A stretch of 64,000 bases of DNA from Sphingomonas aurea (GCF_030678875.1 NZ_JAUUDS010000006.1:124001-188000), one strand, 5' to 3'. Counted from the first letter of the stretch, positions 34,653 through 44,048 are shown. Program-made: numbers and translations. The notes: a model not told the origin generated them from the letters alone.

Positions 34653-35762
34653 ATGCCGATGATGCGTATCGCTTTGCCCGCCGCCACGCTCGGGATTCTC
34701 GCCGCCTGTTCGGTGCAGGTCGCACCCGACAATGCCGCGTCGCCGACGCCCTCCCCCACCCCGGTCGCATCGCCGACGCCGGCTGCGGCGGCGGACGTGC
34801 CGGTCCGGCCCGGCGCGCTGAAGACCTTCGGCGACTGGGCGGTCGGCTGTGACAACACGCACCTGTGCACCATGGCGTCGCTCGGCCCGGATGGCGGGCT
34901 GTTTCCCGAAGTGACGATGGCGATCCTGCGCCAGCCGGGGCCGGCGGGCGGGTTCGACCTGTCGTTCGACGTGCCGGGCGAGGGGCGGCCGACAACGCCC
35001 GTCGCGGTCTCGGTCGACGGCAAACGCCTGCCGCTCGCGACGCTGAACGGCGCGGCCGCGCAGGCGGTGGTCCGCGCGCTGGCGAACGGCACGACGCTGG
35101 CGGTGCTGGAGGCAGGCGACAGGCAGCGGGCAGTGATCTCGCTGGCGGGCGCCTCAGCGGCGCTGCGCTATATCGACGCGCAGCAGGGGCGTGCCGGCAC
35201 CGTCACCGCCGTGGTGGCGACGGGAGCGCAGCCGGCAGATACCGTACCCGAGGCAACCGCCGCCCCGGTCGTTCGCGCGCCGGTCGCCACCGGCATCGCT
35301 GCGACACCGACAGCCACGCAACTCGCGCGGATGCGGCAGGTCGCGGGATGCGAGGATGACCGCATGGCCGACAGCGACATCTGGAAGCCCGAGACGCATC
35401 CGCTGGGTGGCGGAGCGACCCTGGTGCTGCTGCCCTGCTCGGCCGGCGCCTACAACCTGTCGTCGACCCTGTTCGTCATGAAGGACGGCAAGGTCGCGCC
35501 GGCGCGCGTCGACGCGCCGACCGGCTTTGGCCCTACCCCGGCGGCCGGGACCGACAGGCTGGAGAGCGTCGTCAACGGGACGTGGAAGGATGGCGAGCTG
35601 ACCAGCTATGCCAAGGGGCGCGGGCTGGGTGACTGCGGCGTCAGCCAGACGCTGGTATGGGACGGCACCCGACTGCGCCTGACCGACCAGGCCGAGATGG
35701 GCGAGTGCCGGGGGAACCCGAACTACATCACGACGTGGCGAACGCAGGTGGTGCGGGGGTAG
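34653..35762 (+). CDS. DUF1176 lipoprotein
   Basis: A 369-residue protein with a lipobox (LGILAAC) and a Pro/Thr/Ala-rich linker (residues of about 28-48). A DUF1176-type domain then starts at [16 protein letters not shown]. Conserved blocks include [25 protein letters not shown], paired cysteines ([13 protein letters not shown] ... [10 protein letters not shown]) and the terminal [14 protein letters not shown]. The function is unknown. Several Met codons and a TTG at 34650 compete as start; the choice changes at most four residues. It is divergent from the dehydrogenase. Confidence 0.85.
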   Translation: MPMMRIALPAATLGILAACSVQVAPDNAASPTPSPTPVASPTPAAAADVPVRPGALKTFGDWAVGCDNTHLCTMASLGPDGGLFPEVTMAILRQPGPAGGFDLSFDVPGEGRPTTPVAVSVDGKRLPLATLNGAAAQAVVRALANGTTLAVLEAGDRQRAVISLAGASAALRYIDAQQGRAGTVTAVVATGAQPADTVPEATAAPVVRAPVATGIAATPTATQLARMRQVAGCEDDRMADSDIWKPETHPLGGGATLVLLPCSAGAYNLSSTLFVMKDGKVAPARVDAPTGFGPTPAAGTDRLESVVNGTWKDGELTSYAKGRGLGDCGVSQTLVWDGTRLRLTDQAEMGECRGNPNYITTWRTQVVRG

Positions 35763-35773
35763 GCGTTCTAAAA

Positions 35774-35911
35774 TCCTCTCCTGAAAGGGGAGGTGGCAGC
35801 CCGAAGGGCTGACGGAGGGGTATCGACGTTGGTGCGGTCGCGTGTCCTCGCAACCGGGGACACCCCTCCACCACCGCTTCGCGGCGGTCCCCCTCCCCTT
35901 GCAGGGGAGGA
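35774..35911. repeat. Palindromic repeat, family C copy 1
   Basis: Outer arms CTCCTGAAAGGGGAGG and CCCTCCCCTTGCAGGGGAGG bracket GGAGGGGT/CACCCCTCC inner arms and smaller hairpins such as CAGCCCGAAGGGCTG and CCGCTTCGCGGCGG. It lies between convergent genes. A second copy is at 57547. Confidence 0.8.
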
Positions 35912-35915
35912 TCTC

Positions 35916-36893
35916 CTAAGGCGCCGGGCGTTCCGCCTGCGCTTCGGCAAGGTAGACGGCGAACAGCCCGTCCGGGTCGGTCCACTCCGCCACCGGCGTC
36001 CAGCCGCCGGCGCGCAGCAGGATGCGGGCGTCGCGAGCACCATATTTGTGGCTGTTCTCGGTATGGATCGTCTCGCCCGCCGCCATCTGGAACGGGCGGC
36101 CGTCGACGGTGAAATCCACGTCGCGCTGCGCCTGGAGATGCATCTCGATCCGCGCGCGATCGTCGTTCCAGCGGGCGACATGGCGAAAGGCATCGACCGG
36201 CACCGTGCCGGCCAGCTCGCGGTTGATCCGCTCCAGCAGGTTCAGGTTGAACGCCGCGGTCACCCCGGCCGCGTCGTCATAGGCGGGAACCAGCACGTCG
36301 GCACCCTTGATCCGGTCCATGCCGATCAGCAGCATCGCGCCCTCGCCCAGCGAGGCGCGCATCGCGCGCAGCAGGTCGGTCGCCATCAGCGGCGTCATGT
36401 TGCCGATGGTCGAGCCGGGGAAGAAGCCGAGCTTGGGCGCGTCGGCGATCGCGCGGGGCAGCGCCAGCGGCCGCATGAAATCCGCCTCGAACGGCAGCAC
36501 CAGCAGGTCGGGGAAGGCGGCGGACAGCGCGCGTGAGGACTGGCGCAGGAAGTCGCCCGATATGTCGATCGGGACATAGGCGGACGGATCGATCGCGCCG
36601 AGCAGCAGCGGTGTCTTGGTCGAGGAGCCCGAGCCGAACTCCACCACCGCGCGGCCGGCCCCGACGCGCGCACGCACGTCGCCGCCGATGCGCGAGAGGA
36701 TGCCGATCTCGGTCCGGGTCGGGTAATACTCGGGCAGATCGGTGATCGCCTCGAACAGTTCCGAGCCGCGCCGGTCGTAGAACCAGCGTGCCGGGATCGC
36801 ACGCGGACGGCGCGCCAGCCCGGCGAGCACGTCGGCGCGGAACTGCGGGTCGGCGAAGCTGCGCGTGCCGTCGGCCGCTTCCTGCTTCAGCAT
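35916..36893 (-). CDS. egtD: L-histidine N-alpha-methyltransferase
   Basis: EgtD trimethylates histidine to hercynine, the first step of ergothioneine synthesis. At 325 residues it has normal length. GLARRPRAIPARWFYDRRGSELFEAITDLPEYYPTRTE is the family block; VVEFGSGSSTKT (motif I, SAM) and LGFFPGSTIGNM are also diagnostic. The C-terminal ETIHTENSHKY contributes to histidine binding. It follows egtB with one base between them. Confidence 0.96.
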   Translation of the reverse strand: MLKQEAADGTRSFADPQFRADVLAGLARRPRAIPARWFYDRRGSELFEAITDLPEYYPTRTEIGILSRIGGDVRARVGAGRAVVEFGSGSSTKTPLLLGAIDPSAYVPIDISGDFLRQSSRALSAAFPDLLVLPFEADFMRPLALPRAIADAPKLGFFPGSTIGNMTPLMATDLLRAMRASLGEGAMLLIGMDRIKGADVLVPAYDDAAGVTAAFNLNLLERINRELAGTVPVDAFRHVARWNDDRARIEMHLQAQRDVDFTVDGRPFQMAAGETIHTENSHKYGARDARILLRAGGWTPVAEWTDPDGLFAVYLAEAQAERPAP

Positions 36894-36894
36894 G

Positions 36895-38157
36895 TCAGGC
36901 GTCCTTGGCCAGGCGCACGCCGGTGAACTGCCAGCGCTGGTGCGGGTAGAAGAAGTTGCGATAGCTGGCGCGCGCATGGCCGCGCGGCGTCGCGCAGCTG
37001 CCGCCGCGCAGCACGAACTGGCCGCTCATGAACTTGCCGTTATACTCGCCCACCGCACCTTCGGCGGCGTGGAAGCCGGGATAGGGGCGATAGGCGCTGC
37101 CGGTCCATTCCCAGACGTCGCCGAACAGGCCGCCGCCGGGCCGCGGCGCGACCGCGCCGGCGCGATCGAGCAGGTTGCCGTCAGCGGTATCGGCGTCGGC
37201 GGCCAGCGCCTCCCACTCCGCCTCGGTCGGCAGGCGCGCGCCGGCCCAGGCGGCATAGGCGTCCGCCTCGAAGAAGCTGACATGGGTCACCGGTGCCGCC
37301 GGATCGACCGCGCGCCGCCCGTCGAGGCCGAAGCGGGTCCAGCCGCCCTCGCCTTCCTCCCAATAGAGCGGTGCGGTGATCCCCTCCGCCTTCACCCAGG
37401 CCCAGCCGTCCGCCAGCCACCAGCGCGGCTCGCGATAGCCGCCGTCCGCGATGAACGCGGCCCATTCGCCATTGGTCACGGTGCGGTCGGCGATGGCATG
37501 CGGGTGCAGCAGCGCGTCGTGACGCGGCCCCTCGCAGTCGAACGCGAAGCCGGTGCCGTCATGGCCGATCCGGACGATACCGCCGGGCTGCTGGATCCAC
37601 CCGAGCGGCGCCGCCGCCTGTACCGGCCGGGCACGCTCGGGGGCGAACAGCGCGGGTTCCAGCGGATTCTGCGCGAACAGGTGGATCAGGTCGGTGACGA
37701 GCAGCTCCTGATGCTGCTCCTCATGATGGCAGCCAAGCTCGACCAGCGCGCATGCGGCTTCCGGCAGGTCGGGCAGTGCAGCGGACAGGGCGGCATCGAC
37801 ATGCGCGCGGTAACCGCGCACCTCGTCCAGCGACGGCCGGGTAATCATGCCGCGCCGGTCGCGCGCGTGGCGGCGGCCCTCCGCCTCGTAATAGCTGTTG
37901 AATAGGAAGGCGAAGCGCGGGTCGTAGGGGACGTAGCCGCCGACATGGTCGCGCAGCACGAACGTCTCGAAGAACCAGGTGGTGTGCGCCAGGTGCCATT
38001 TCGCCGGGGAGGCGTCGGGCATCGACTGGACGGTCGCGTCGGCGTCAGACAGGGGGGCGGTGAGGTCGAGCGTCAGCCGCCGGACGGCACGGAAGCGAGC
38101 GGCAAGCGCATCGCCCGCCGGATCCCTGGTCGGATCATCCGACAGCCTGCTCGCCAT
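36895..38157 (-). CDS. egtB: Ergothioneine synthase EgtB
   Basis: EgtB is a non-haem iron enzyme that joins a thiol to hercynine with oxygen to form the sulfoxide intermediate. At 420 residues it has the N-terminal DinB-like iron site (HLAHTTWFFE, His55 region, and HHEEQHQE, His145/His149) and a C-terminal formylglycine-enzyme-like domain (VTHVSFFEADAYAAWAGARLPTEAEWE, GDVWEWTGSAYRPYPGF, VLRGGSCATPRGHARASYRNFF). Whether it uses cysteine or gamma-glutamylcysteine cannot be decided. No separate egtE lyase is in the window. Confidence 0.96.
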   Translation of the reverse strand: MASRLSDDPTRDPAGDALAARFRAVRRLTLDLTAPLSDADATVQSMPDASPAKWHLAHTTWFFETFVLRDHVGGYVPYDPRFAFLFNSYYEAEGRRHARDRRGMITRPSLDEVRGYRAHVDAALSAALPDLPEAACALVELGCHHEEQHQELLVTDLIHLFAQNPLEPALFAPERARPVQAAAPLGWIQQPGGIVRIGHDGTGFAFDCEGPRHDALLHPHAIADRTVTNGEWAAFIADGGYREPRWWLADGWAWVKAEGITAPLYWEEGEGGWTRFGLDGRRAVDPAAPVTHVSFFEADAYAAWAGARLPTEAEWEALAADADTADGNLLDRAGAVAPRPGGGLFGDVWEWTGSAYRPYPGFHAAEGAVGEYNGKFMSGQFVLRGGSCATPRGHARASYRNFFYPHQRWQFTGVRLAKDA

Positions 38158-38200
38158 GATCGCCCATCCCTTCGCCCGTTCGCGAGACGAGCCGATCGGC

Positions 38201-38770
38201 TCAACGCGTTCCCCCCGGAACCCACAGAACGTCCCCCGCCCCGTTTTGGTTCAGCGCCCGCGCGGCAACGAACAGGAAATCGGAAAGGCGGTTGATATAG
38301 GATAATGCGTGCGGATTGATCGCCGCGTCCCCGGCCGCGGCGACCATCGCCCGTTCGGCCCGGCGGGTCACCGCGCGCGCCAAGTGCAATGCCGCCGCGC
38401 CCGCACTGCCGCCGGGCAGGATGAAGCTGCGCAGCGGCGACAGGTCCGCGTTGACCCGGTCGATCTCCTGCTCCAGCCGCGCGACCTGCTCGGGCACGAT
38501 GCGCAGCACCAGCTCGCCGGGGGCGAAGTCGTCGCCGGGGGTGGCCAGATCGGCGCCGAGGTCGAACAGGTCGTTCTGCACCGCCAGCAGCGCGTCGCGG
38601 ATCGTACCCTCGTCGATATCGGTCAGGGCGACGCCCAATGCGCTGTTCGCCTCGTCGACGTCGCCGATCGCGGCCATGCGCGCCGCCGCCTTGGACACGC
38701 GAGACCCGTCGACGAGGCCGGTCGAGCCGTCGTCGCCGGTTCGCGTGTAGATCTTCGTCAGCCGGACCAA
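38201..38770 (-). CDS. PduO-type cob(I)alamin adenosyltransferase
   Basis: A 189-residue trimeric adenosyltransferase that makes adenosylcobalamin from cob(I)alamin and ATP. The ATP loop KIYTRTGDDGSTGLVDGSRVSK opens the protein; GDVDEANSALG, FDLGADLATP, RSFILPGG and RRAERAM ... YINRLSDFLFVAAR complete the family. The start is TTG at 38770, weakly placed but giving the canonical N-terminus. No cobalamin riboswitch is visible before it. It lies in the run gluQRS-HIG1-this gene-egtB-egtD. Confidence 0.95.
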   Translation of the reverse strand: MVRLTKIYTRTGDDGSTGLVDGSRVSKAAARMAAIGDVDEANSALGVALTDIDEGTIRDALLAVQNDLFDLGADLATPGDDFAPGELVLRIVPEQVARLEQEIDRVNADLSPLRSFILPGGSAGAAALHLARAVTRRAERAMVAAAGDAAINPHALSYINRLSDFLFVAARALNQNGAGDVLWVPGGTR

Positions 38771-38786
38771 CGCCGCCTGCCGCCGG

Positions 38787-39014
38787 TCAGGTGCGGCCGG
38801 CGGCGAACAGGATCAGCACGACGATCAGGATCGCGCCGGCCTGGAAGAAGATGCGCTGCTGCATCATGCGGTTGGACTTCAGCGCCGCGCGGCTGGGGCC
38901 ATCGCCCTTCACCTCGGCGGTGGATTCCTGGAGAAACGCGACGATGCCGCGGACGAGCGCCACGACCGTCGCGATCATCGCGGCGATCAGCAGGATGACG
39001 AGGAACGTGTTCAT
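38787..39014 (-). CDS. HIG1/twin-transmembrane protein
   Basis: A 75-residue protein with two membrane helices (3-26 and 52-72) around a basic loop with SRAALKSNRMMQQRIFFQ, the HIG1-like motif. HIG1 proteins bind respiratory supercomplexes in mitochondria and alphaproteobacteria, so a link to cytochrome oxidase is likely but not proven. It lies nine bases after gluQRS and 16 bases before the adenosyltransferase. Confidence 0.88.
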   Translation of the reverse strand: MNTFLVILLIAAMIATVVALVRGIVAFLQESTAEVKGDGPSRAALKSNRMMQQRIFFQAGAILIVVLILFAAGRT

Positions 39015-39023
39015 GGCGTCAAT

Positions 39024-39917
39024 CTAGGCATTCGCGACCGAAAAGCCAGTGGGCAGACGACCGTTACGCAGGTCATCCGCCACGCTTTTTCCGTCCACCC
39101 CGGCCGCGCGCATCGCGGCCAGCGTCGGGCTGCCGTGCCGCTTGGCGAGCCGCTGTCCGTCGGCGCCGGTCAGGAGCGGGTGGTGGTGGTAGCGCGGCGT
39201 CGGCAGGCCGAGCAGCGCCTGGAGCAGGCGATGGACATGCGTCGCGTCGAACAGGTCGACGCCGCGGACCACGTCGGTCACGCCCTGCGCCGCGTCGTCG
39301 ACGGTCACGGCAAGGTGATAACTGGCAGGCGCGTCCTTGCGCGCGAGGACGACGTCGCCCTGCGAAGCCGGGTCCGCGCGGACCCGACCGGCGGCGGCGT
39401 CATGCCACCAGAGATCCTCGTCCGCCATGCCGGGCTGCGCGAGCGCCCGCGCCAAATCCAGCCGCCAGCAATGCGCCTCCCCCATTCGGGCCGCCGCCGC
39501 CGCGGGCGCCAGCGGCCGGCACGTTCCCGGATAGGCCGCGACCGGCCCGTGCGGGGCGCTGGCGCTCGCCGCGATCTCGGCGCGGGTGCAGAAGCAGGGA
39601 TAGACCAGCCCGCGCGTCCGCAGCTCCGCCAGTGCCGTGTCATAGAGCGCCAGCCGTTCCGACTGGAACACCGGCGGCTCGTGGCGCAGACCCAGCCAGG
39701 CCAGATCGTCTAGGATCGTCGCGACATGCTCCGCCCGGCTGCGCGTGCCGTCGATATCCTCGATGCGGAGCAGGAAGCGCCCGCCCGCCGCGCTCGCCAG
39801 ATCATGCGCGCGGATCGCCGACAGGGCGTGGCCCAGGTGCAGCCGCCCGGTCGGGCTCGGCGCGAAGCGGCTGACCACCTGTTCCTCTTGACCGCGAATC
39901 ATCGGCCGTGCTGTCAT
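39024..39917 (-). CDS. gluQRS: Glutamyl-Q tRNA(Asp) synthetase
   Basis: This 297-residue paralogue of glutamyl-tRNA synthetase lacks the anticodon-binding domain. It glutamylates queuosine in tRNA(Asp). RFAPSPTGRLHLGHALSAI is the HIGH region, RIEDIDGTR the ATP/glutamate site, and LAKRHGSPTL the KMSKS equivalent. A CFCTRAEI segment with nearby cysteine and histidine forms the usual zinc-site remnant. ATG 39917 or ATG 39902 may start it. A queuosine precursor transporter sits at 28 kb, consistent with queuosine use. Confidence 0.95.
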   Translation of the reverse strand: MTARPMIRGQEEQVVSRFAPSPTGRLHLGHALSAIRAHDLASAAGGRFLLRIEDIDGTRSRAEHVATILDDLAWLGLRHEPPVFQSERLALYDTALAELRTRGLVYPCFCTRAEIAASASAPHGPVAAYPGTCRPLAPAAAAARMGEAHCWRLDLARALAQPGMADEDLWWHDAAAGRVRADPASQGDVVLARKDAPASYHLAVTVDDAAQGVTDVVRGVDLFDATHVHRLLQALLGLPTPRYHHHPLLTGADGQRLAKRHGSPTLAAMRAAGVDGKSVADDLRNGRLPTGFSVANA

Positions 39918-39970
39918 GCTGCCGTCACGCCGGTGGGCGACAGCGCTTCCGGCCTTGATTGGGGAAGCGT

Positions 39971-40537
39971 GTGTTTCATCCCGATTTGATCCGACATCCC
40001 GACAGCTGCCCGACGCTCGTCCTGAACGCGGACTATACGCCGCTGTCCTATTATCCACTCAGCCTGTGGCCGTGGCAGACCGCGGTCAAGGCGGTGTTCC
40101 TCGACCGGGTCGACATCGTCGCCCATTACGAGCGCGAGGTGAGGAGCGCCAGTTTCGCGCTGAAGCTGCCCTCCGTCATCGCGCTGAAGCAATATGTGCG
40201 GCCCTCGCAATTTCCCGCCTTCACCCGCTTCAACCTGTTCCTGCGCGACCGCTTCGCCTGCCAATATTGCGGCGTGTCGCGCGATCTGACGTTCGACCAT
40301 GTCGTGCCGCGCGCGCAGGGCGGGCGGACGACATGGGAGAATGTCGTCACCGCCTGCGCGCCGTGCAACCTCAGGAAGGGCGGGCGTACCCCGCGCGAGG
40401 CGGCGATGCCGCTCCACCTGGAACCGATCCGCCCGACCAACTGGCACCTGCAGGAGCATGGCCGGTCCTTCCCGCCCAACTACCTGCACGACACATGGCA
40501 CGACTGGCTCTACTGGGACGTTGAGCTGGAAGCGTGA
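39971..40537 (+). CDS. HNH endonuclease
   Basis: A 188-residue HNH nuclease-like protein. Two CxxC pairs (FACQYCG and ACAPCN) hold a zinc, and the HNH core is LTFDHVVPRAQGG followed by TTWENVVTAC. The N-terminal half (LVLNADYTPLSYYPLSLWPWQTAVKAVFLDRVDIV) is a domain conserved in many bacteria, usually not in phage. GTG 39971, with GGGGA five bases upstream, is preferred; TTG 39959 would add four residues. The function is unknown, probably chromosomal DNA processing. Confidence 0.9.
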   Translation: MFHPDLIRHPDSCPTLVLNADYTPLSYYPLSLWPWQTAVKAVFLDRVDIVAHYEREVRSASFALKLPSVIALKQYVRPSQFPAFTRFNLFLRDRFACQYCGVSRDLTFDHVVPRAQGGRTTWENVVTACAPCNLRKGGRTPREAAMPLHLEPIRPTNWHLQEHGRSFPPNYLHDTWHDWLYWDVELEA

Positions 40538-40548
40538 GACAGGGGTCG

Positions 40549-40932
40549 ATGATGCGGGCAGGCGTGGCGATGATGGTGTTGGGGTTGGCGACCGCGGCGT
40601 GCGGCCCCGGCGACGATGAAAAGAGCAAGGCGGCCGACGCCCGCGCCGCCGCCTTCACCCCGCCCTCCGTCACCTCGCGCCTCGACTATGGCAGCGCCGC
40701 CGCACGCCGGTTCCGCACGCTGGACCGCGACGGTGACGACGTCATCAGCCATGACGAGATGCCCCGCGCCGATTCGCGCCTGCTGGAACTCGACCGCAAC
40801 AAGGATGGCGAGATCACCGAGAGCGAGTTTTCCGAAGGCATGCTGAAGCGGTTCGACGCGATGGACCTGAACCAGGACGGTACCGTGACCTCGGAGGAGC
40901 GGCGGACGGCGCGCGCGGCGCGAAAGGAATAG
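40549..40932 (+). CDS. EF-hand lipoprotein
   Basis: A 127-residue lipoprotein (LGLATAAC lipobox) with three EF-hand loops: DRDGDDVISHDE, DRNKDGEITESE and DLNQDGTVTSEE, each with Asp at positions 1, 3 and 5, Gly at 6 and Glu at 12. It should bind calcium in the periplasm. GTG 40534, overlapping the HNH stop, is an alternative start, but the signal peptide fits ATG 40549 or 40552. Confidence 0.85.
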   Translation: MMRAGVAMMVLGLATAACGPGDDEKSKAADARAAAFTPPSVTSRLDYGSAAARRFRTLDRDGDDVISHDEMPRADSRLLELDRNKDGEITESEFSEGMLKRFDAMDLNQDGTVTSEERRTARAARKE

Positions 40933-40962
40933 AGTTTGCGCTAAGGGTGACACTCACCCCCT

Positions 40963-41065
40963 CTTCGTCATTCCCGCGCAGGCGGGAATCCATAGACGCT
41001 GACGTTTATGGCTTGCACCGCAGCGTCAGCGTGTCTGGATTCCCGCCTTCGCGGGAATGACGAAG
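40963..41065. repeat. Palindromic repeat, family A copy 3
   Basis: Arms CGTCATTCCCGCGCAGGCGG and its complement lie at the ends, with AGACGCTGACG/CGTCAGCGTGTCT inside. With copy 4 it fills most of the 350-base gap between the EF-hand gene and ppc; the remaining 90 bases before ppc show no clear promoter. Confidence 0.88.
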
Positions 41066-41086
41066 GGAAGAGCATACCCCTCTTTG

Positions 41087-41191
41087 CGTCATCCCGGCGG
41101 ATGCCGGGACCCATGGACACGGTGCCGCCAGCGTCAGCGCGCATCATCGGCCGCACCGAAACCATGGGTCCCGGCGTTCGCCGGGATGACG
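41087..41191. repeat. Palindromic repeat, family A copy 4 (variant)
   Basis: Arms CGTCATCCCGGCGGATGCCGG ... CCATGG and the complement are near perfect inverted copies over about 30 bases each. It is the same size and layout as copy 3 but a diverged arm type, shared with 47703. Confidence 0.85.
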
Positions 41192-41283
41192 AAGAGGTGG
41201 GCGAGCCGCGCGCACCCACCAACATACGTAGACCCGCCACCCTAAGATTGACGCCGCCCGCGCCGCAGCGCAGCATCGCGGCC

Positions 41284-43980
41284 ATGGCCAGCCAGTCCCC
41301 CACCTCCCTTCCGCCGATCGCCAACAACCCGGACGTTCGCTTCCTGGGCACGCTGCTCGGCGACGTGATCCGCGACTATGGCGGCACCGCGCTGTTCGAG
41401 GCGACCGAGACGATCCGCAGCGCCTCGGTCGAGCGGCACCGTGGGCGTGGCGACGGCAGCACCGTCGATCTCCAGCTCGAGAAGCTGGATCTGGACGAGA
41501 CGATCGACTTCGTTCGCGGCTTCATGTTGTTCTCGATGCTCGCCAACCTGGCCGAGGATCGTCAGGGGTTCGCCGCCGAAGACGGCGCCGACCTCGCCTC
41601 CGCGCTCGACCGGCTGGCGGCGGAGGGTATCGACCGCGACGCGGTGATCGCCCTTCTCGACCGCGCGCTGGTCGCGCCGGTGTTGACCGCGCATCCGACC
41701 GAGGTGCGGCGCAAGAGCATGATCGACCACCGCAACCGCATCGCCACGCTGATGGCGTGCCGCGACGCGGGCCGGACCGAGACGGACGACGGCGACGCGG
41801 TGGACGAGGCGATCCGCCGCCAGATCGCGCTCCTGTGGCAGACCCGCGTGCTGCGCCAGGAACGGCTGGGCGTGGCGGACGAGGTCGAGACCGCGCTCTC
41901 CTACTTCAACGACGTCTTCCTGCCGACCATCCCGGCGCTCTACCAACGCTGGGACCGCGCGCTGGGCCGCCGGTGCCCCAGCTTCCTGCGGCCGGGCAGC
42001 TGGATCGGCGGTGACCGCGACGGCAACCCCCATGTCGACGCCGCCTCGCTGACCTTCGCCCTGTCGCGCTCGGCAGAGGCGGTGCTGACCCATTACTGCG
42101 ACACGCTCCATGCGCTGGGCGCCGAACTGTCGATCTCCTCGGCCCGGGTGCGCGTCGACGAAGGTGTCGAGGCACTGGCCGAGGCCAGCGGCGACGATGC
42201 CGCCAGCCGCCGCGACGAGCCGTTCCGCCGCGCGATCTCCGGCATCTACGCCCGCATCGCCGCCACGCACCAGGCGCTGACCGGCAAGGCCCCGCCCCGC
42301 CCCGGCCGCCTGCACGGCGAGCCCTATGCAGACCCACAGGCGTTCCGCGCCGACCTGGTCACGATCGCCAAGGGCCTGGCGGCGGGCGGCGGCGGCACGC
42401 TGGGGTCGAGCGGCGCGCTCGGCCGGCTGATCCGCGCGGTCGACGTCTTCGGCTTCCATCTCGCGACGCTCGACCTGCGCCAGAATTCGGCGGTGCACGA
42501 GCGCGCGGTCGCCGAACTGCTCGCCGCCGCCGGGGTCGAGGCGGACTATGCCGCGCTGGACGAGGAGGCACGGATCGCGCTGCTCCGCCGCGAGTTGGCC
42601 AATGCCCGCCCGCTGGTCAGCCGCTTCCACGACTATACCCCCGAAACCGCGTCCGAGCTGGCGATCGTCGATGCCGCCGCCGCCGCGCACGTCCGCTACG
42701 GCCCCGCCGCGATCCGCGTCTACATCGTGTCGATGGCCAAGTCGGTGTCGGACCTCCTCGAGGTCAACCTGCTGCTGAAGGAAGCGGGTCTCTACCGGCC
42801 GGGCCAGGCTTCTGGCGACGCGCCGCACGCCGCGATCATGGCGGTACCGCTGTTCGAGACGATCGAGGATCTCGACGCCGCGCCTGCGATCATGGAACGC
42901 TGGCTCGCCCTGCCAGAGGTCGCCGCAATCGCACGGGCGCGCGGCCATCAGGAGGTGATGATCGGTTATTCCGACTCGAACAAGGATGGCGGCTACCTGA
43001 CCTCGACCTGGGGCCTGTCCAAGGGGTCGACCGCGCTGGCGCCGGTGTTCGAGGCGGCGGGCGTCGGCATGCAGCTGTTCCACGGCCGTGGCGGCGCGGT
43101 CGGGCGCGGCGGCGGATCGGCCTTTGCCGCGATCCGCGCCCAGCCGCCCGGCACCGTGCAGGGCCGCATCCGCATCACCGAGCAGGGCGAGGTGATCGCC
43201 GCCAAATACGGCACGCGCGAGAGTGCGGCGACCAATCTGGAGGCGATCTCGTCCGCCGCCCTCCTCGCCAGCCTGGAACCGGTGCGACTGTCGAATGCGG
43301 AGAATGCCGCCTTCGCCGCGGCGATGGACGCGCTGTCGACGGATGCCTTCGCCGCCTATCGCGACCTGGTCTATGGCGACGATCGGTTCCGCACCTTCTT
43401 TCGCCAGATGACGCCGATCGCCGAGATCGCGAACCTGAAGATCGGCAGCCGCCCGGCCAGCCGCACCAAGTCCGACCGGATCGAGGACCTGCGCGCCATC
43501 CCCTGGGTATTCAGCTGGGCGCAGGCGCGCGTCATGCTGCCCGGCTGGTACGGCGTGGGGCAGGCGATCGACCGATTCGCCGACAAGGGGCTGCTCGCCG
43601 AAATGGCAGAGGGCTGGCCGCTGTTCGCCGCGACGCTGGCGAACATGGAGATGGTGCTCGCCAAGTCCGACATGGCGATCGCCGCACGCTATGCCGGACT
43701 GGTCGACGCCGAACTGCACCCCTTCTTCGACCGGATCCAGACCGGTTGGCAGCAGACGCATGACGGGCTGCTTGGCATCACCGGCCAGTCGCGCCTGCTG
43801 GAGAAACACCCCGCGCTCGACGCCTCGATCCGGCTGCGCCTGCCCTATATCGAGCCGCTCAACCTGCTGCAGATCGAACTGATGAAGCGCCACCGCGCCG
43901 GGGACAGCGACGCGCGCATCGGCGAGGGCATATTGCTGTCGATCAATGCGATCGCCACCGCGCTGCGCAACTCGGGCTGA
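41284..43980 (+). CDS. ppc: Phosphoenolpyruvate carboxylase
   Basis: Ppc adds bicarbonate to PEP to give oxaloacetate, refilling the TCA cycle. At 898 residues it is full length. VLTAHPTEVRRKS holds the catalytic His, GSWIGGDRDGNPHV the PEP-binding region, VMIGYSDSNKDGGY and FHGRGGAVGRGGG the allosteric/catalytic loops. MKRHRAGD ... LLSINAIATALRNSG is the C-terminal end. A 12-bp perfect hairpin follows the stop. Confidence 0.97.
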   Translation: MASQSPTSLPPIANNPDVRFLGTLLGDVIRDYGGTALFEATETIRSASVERHRGRGDGSTVDLQLEKLDLDETIDFVRGFMLFSMLANLAEDRQGFAAEDGADLASALDRLAAEGIDRDAVIALLDRALVAPVLTAHPTEVRRKSMIDHRNRIATLMACRDAGRTETDDGDAVDEAIRRQIALLWQTRVLRQERLGVADEVETALSYFNDVFLPTIPALYQRWDRALGRRCPSFLRPGSWIGGDRDGNPHVDAASLTFALSRSAEAVLTHYCDTLHALGAELSISSARVRVDEGVEALAEASGDDAASRRDEPFRRAISGIYARIAATHQALTGKAPPRPGRLHGEPYADPQAFRADLVTIAKGLAAGGGGTLGSSGALGRLIRAVDVFGFHLATLDLRQNSAVHERAVAELLAAAGVEADYAALDEEARIALLRRELANARPLVSRFHDYTPETASELAIVDAAAAAHVRYGPAAIRVYIVSMAKSVSDLLEVNLLLKEAGLYRPGQASGDAPHAAIMAVPLFETIEDLDAAPAIMERWLALPEVAAIARARGHQEVMIGYSDSNKDGGYLTSTWGLSKGSTALAPVFEAAGVGMQLFHGRGGAVGRGGGSAFAAIRAQPPGTVQGRIRITEQGEVIAAKYGTRESAATNLEAISSAALLASLEPVRLSNAENAAFAAAMDALSTDAFAAYRDLVYGDDRFRTFFRQMTPIAEIANLKIGSRPASRTKSDRIEDLRAIPWVFSWAQARVMLPGWYGVGQAIDRFADKGLLAEMAEGWPLFAATLANMEMVLAKSDMAIAARYAGLVDAELHPFFDRIQTGWQQTHDGLLGITGQSRLLEKHPALDASIRLRLPYIEPLNLLQIELMKRHRAGDSDARIGEGILLSINAIATALRNSG

Positions 43981-43988
43981 AAAACCAA

Positions 43989-44017
43989 GGGCGGCGATCC
44001 GGAATGGATCGCCGCCC
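43989..44017 (+). terminator. ppc terminator hairpin
   Basis: GGGCGGCGATCC and GGATCGCCGCCC form a perfect 12-bp stem with a five-base loop, eight bases after the ppc stop. No T run follows. Confidence 0.75.
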
Positions 44018-44048
44018 CCAGCCCGTAGTGACACACGTGAATGTGTAC

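Noticed and set aside
38771..38786. Cobalamin riboswitch before the adenosyltransferase
   Set aside because: Only 16 bases separate it from the preceding gene and no B12-box-like sequence was seen.
40534..40548. GTG start for the EF-hand lipoprotein overlapping the HNH stop
   Set aside because: It would put extra polar residues before the signal peptide; ATG 40549/40552 fits the lipobox spacing and the nearby AGGGG better.
40963..41191. Possible CRISPR array from adjacent repeats
   Set aside because: The units are palindromic elements of about 100 bases with two different arm types, not short direct repeats with unique spacers, and no cas genes are present.
41242..44034. 930-codon minus-strand frame opposite ppc
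   Set aside because: It is a mirror of the ppc codon structure; Ppc motifs on the + strand are unambiguous.
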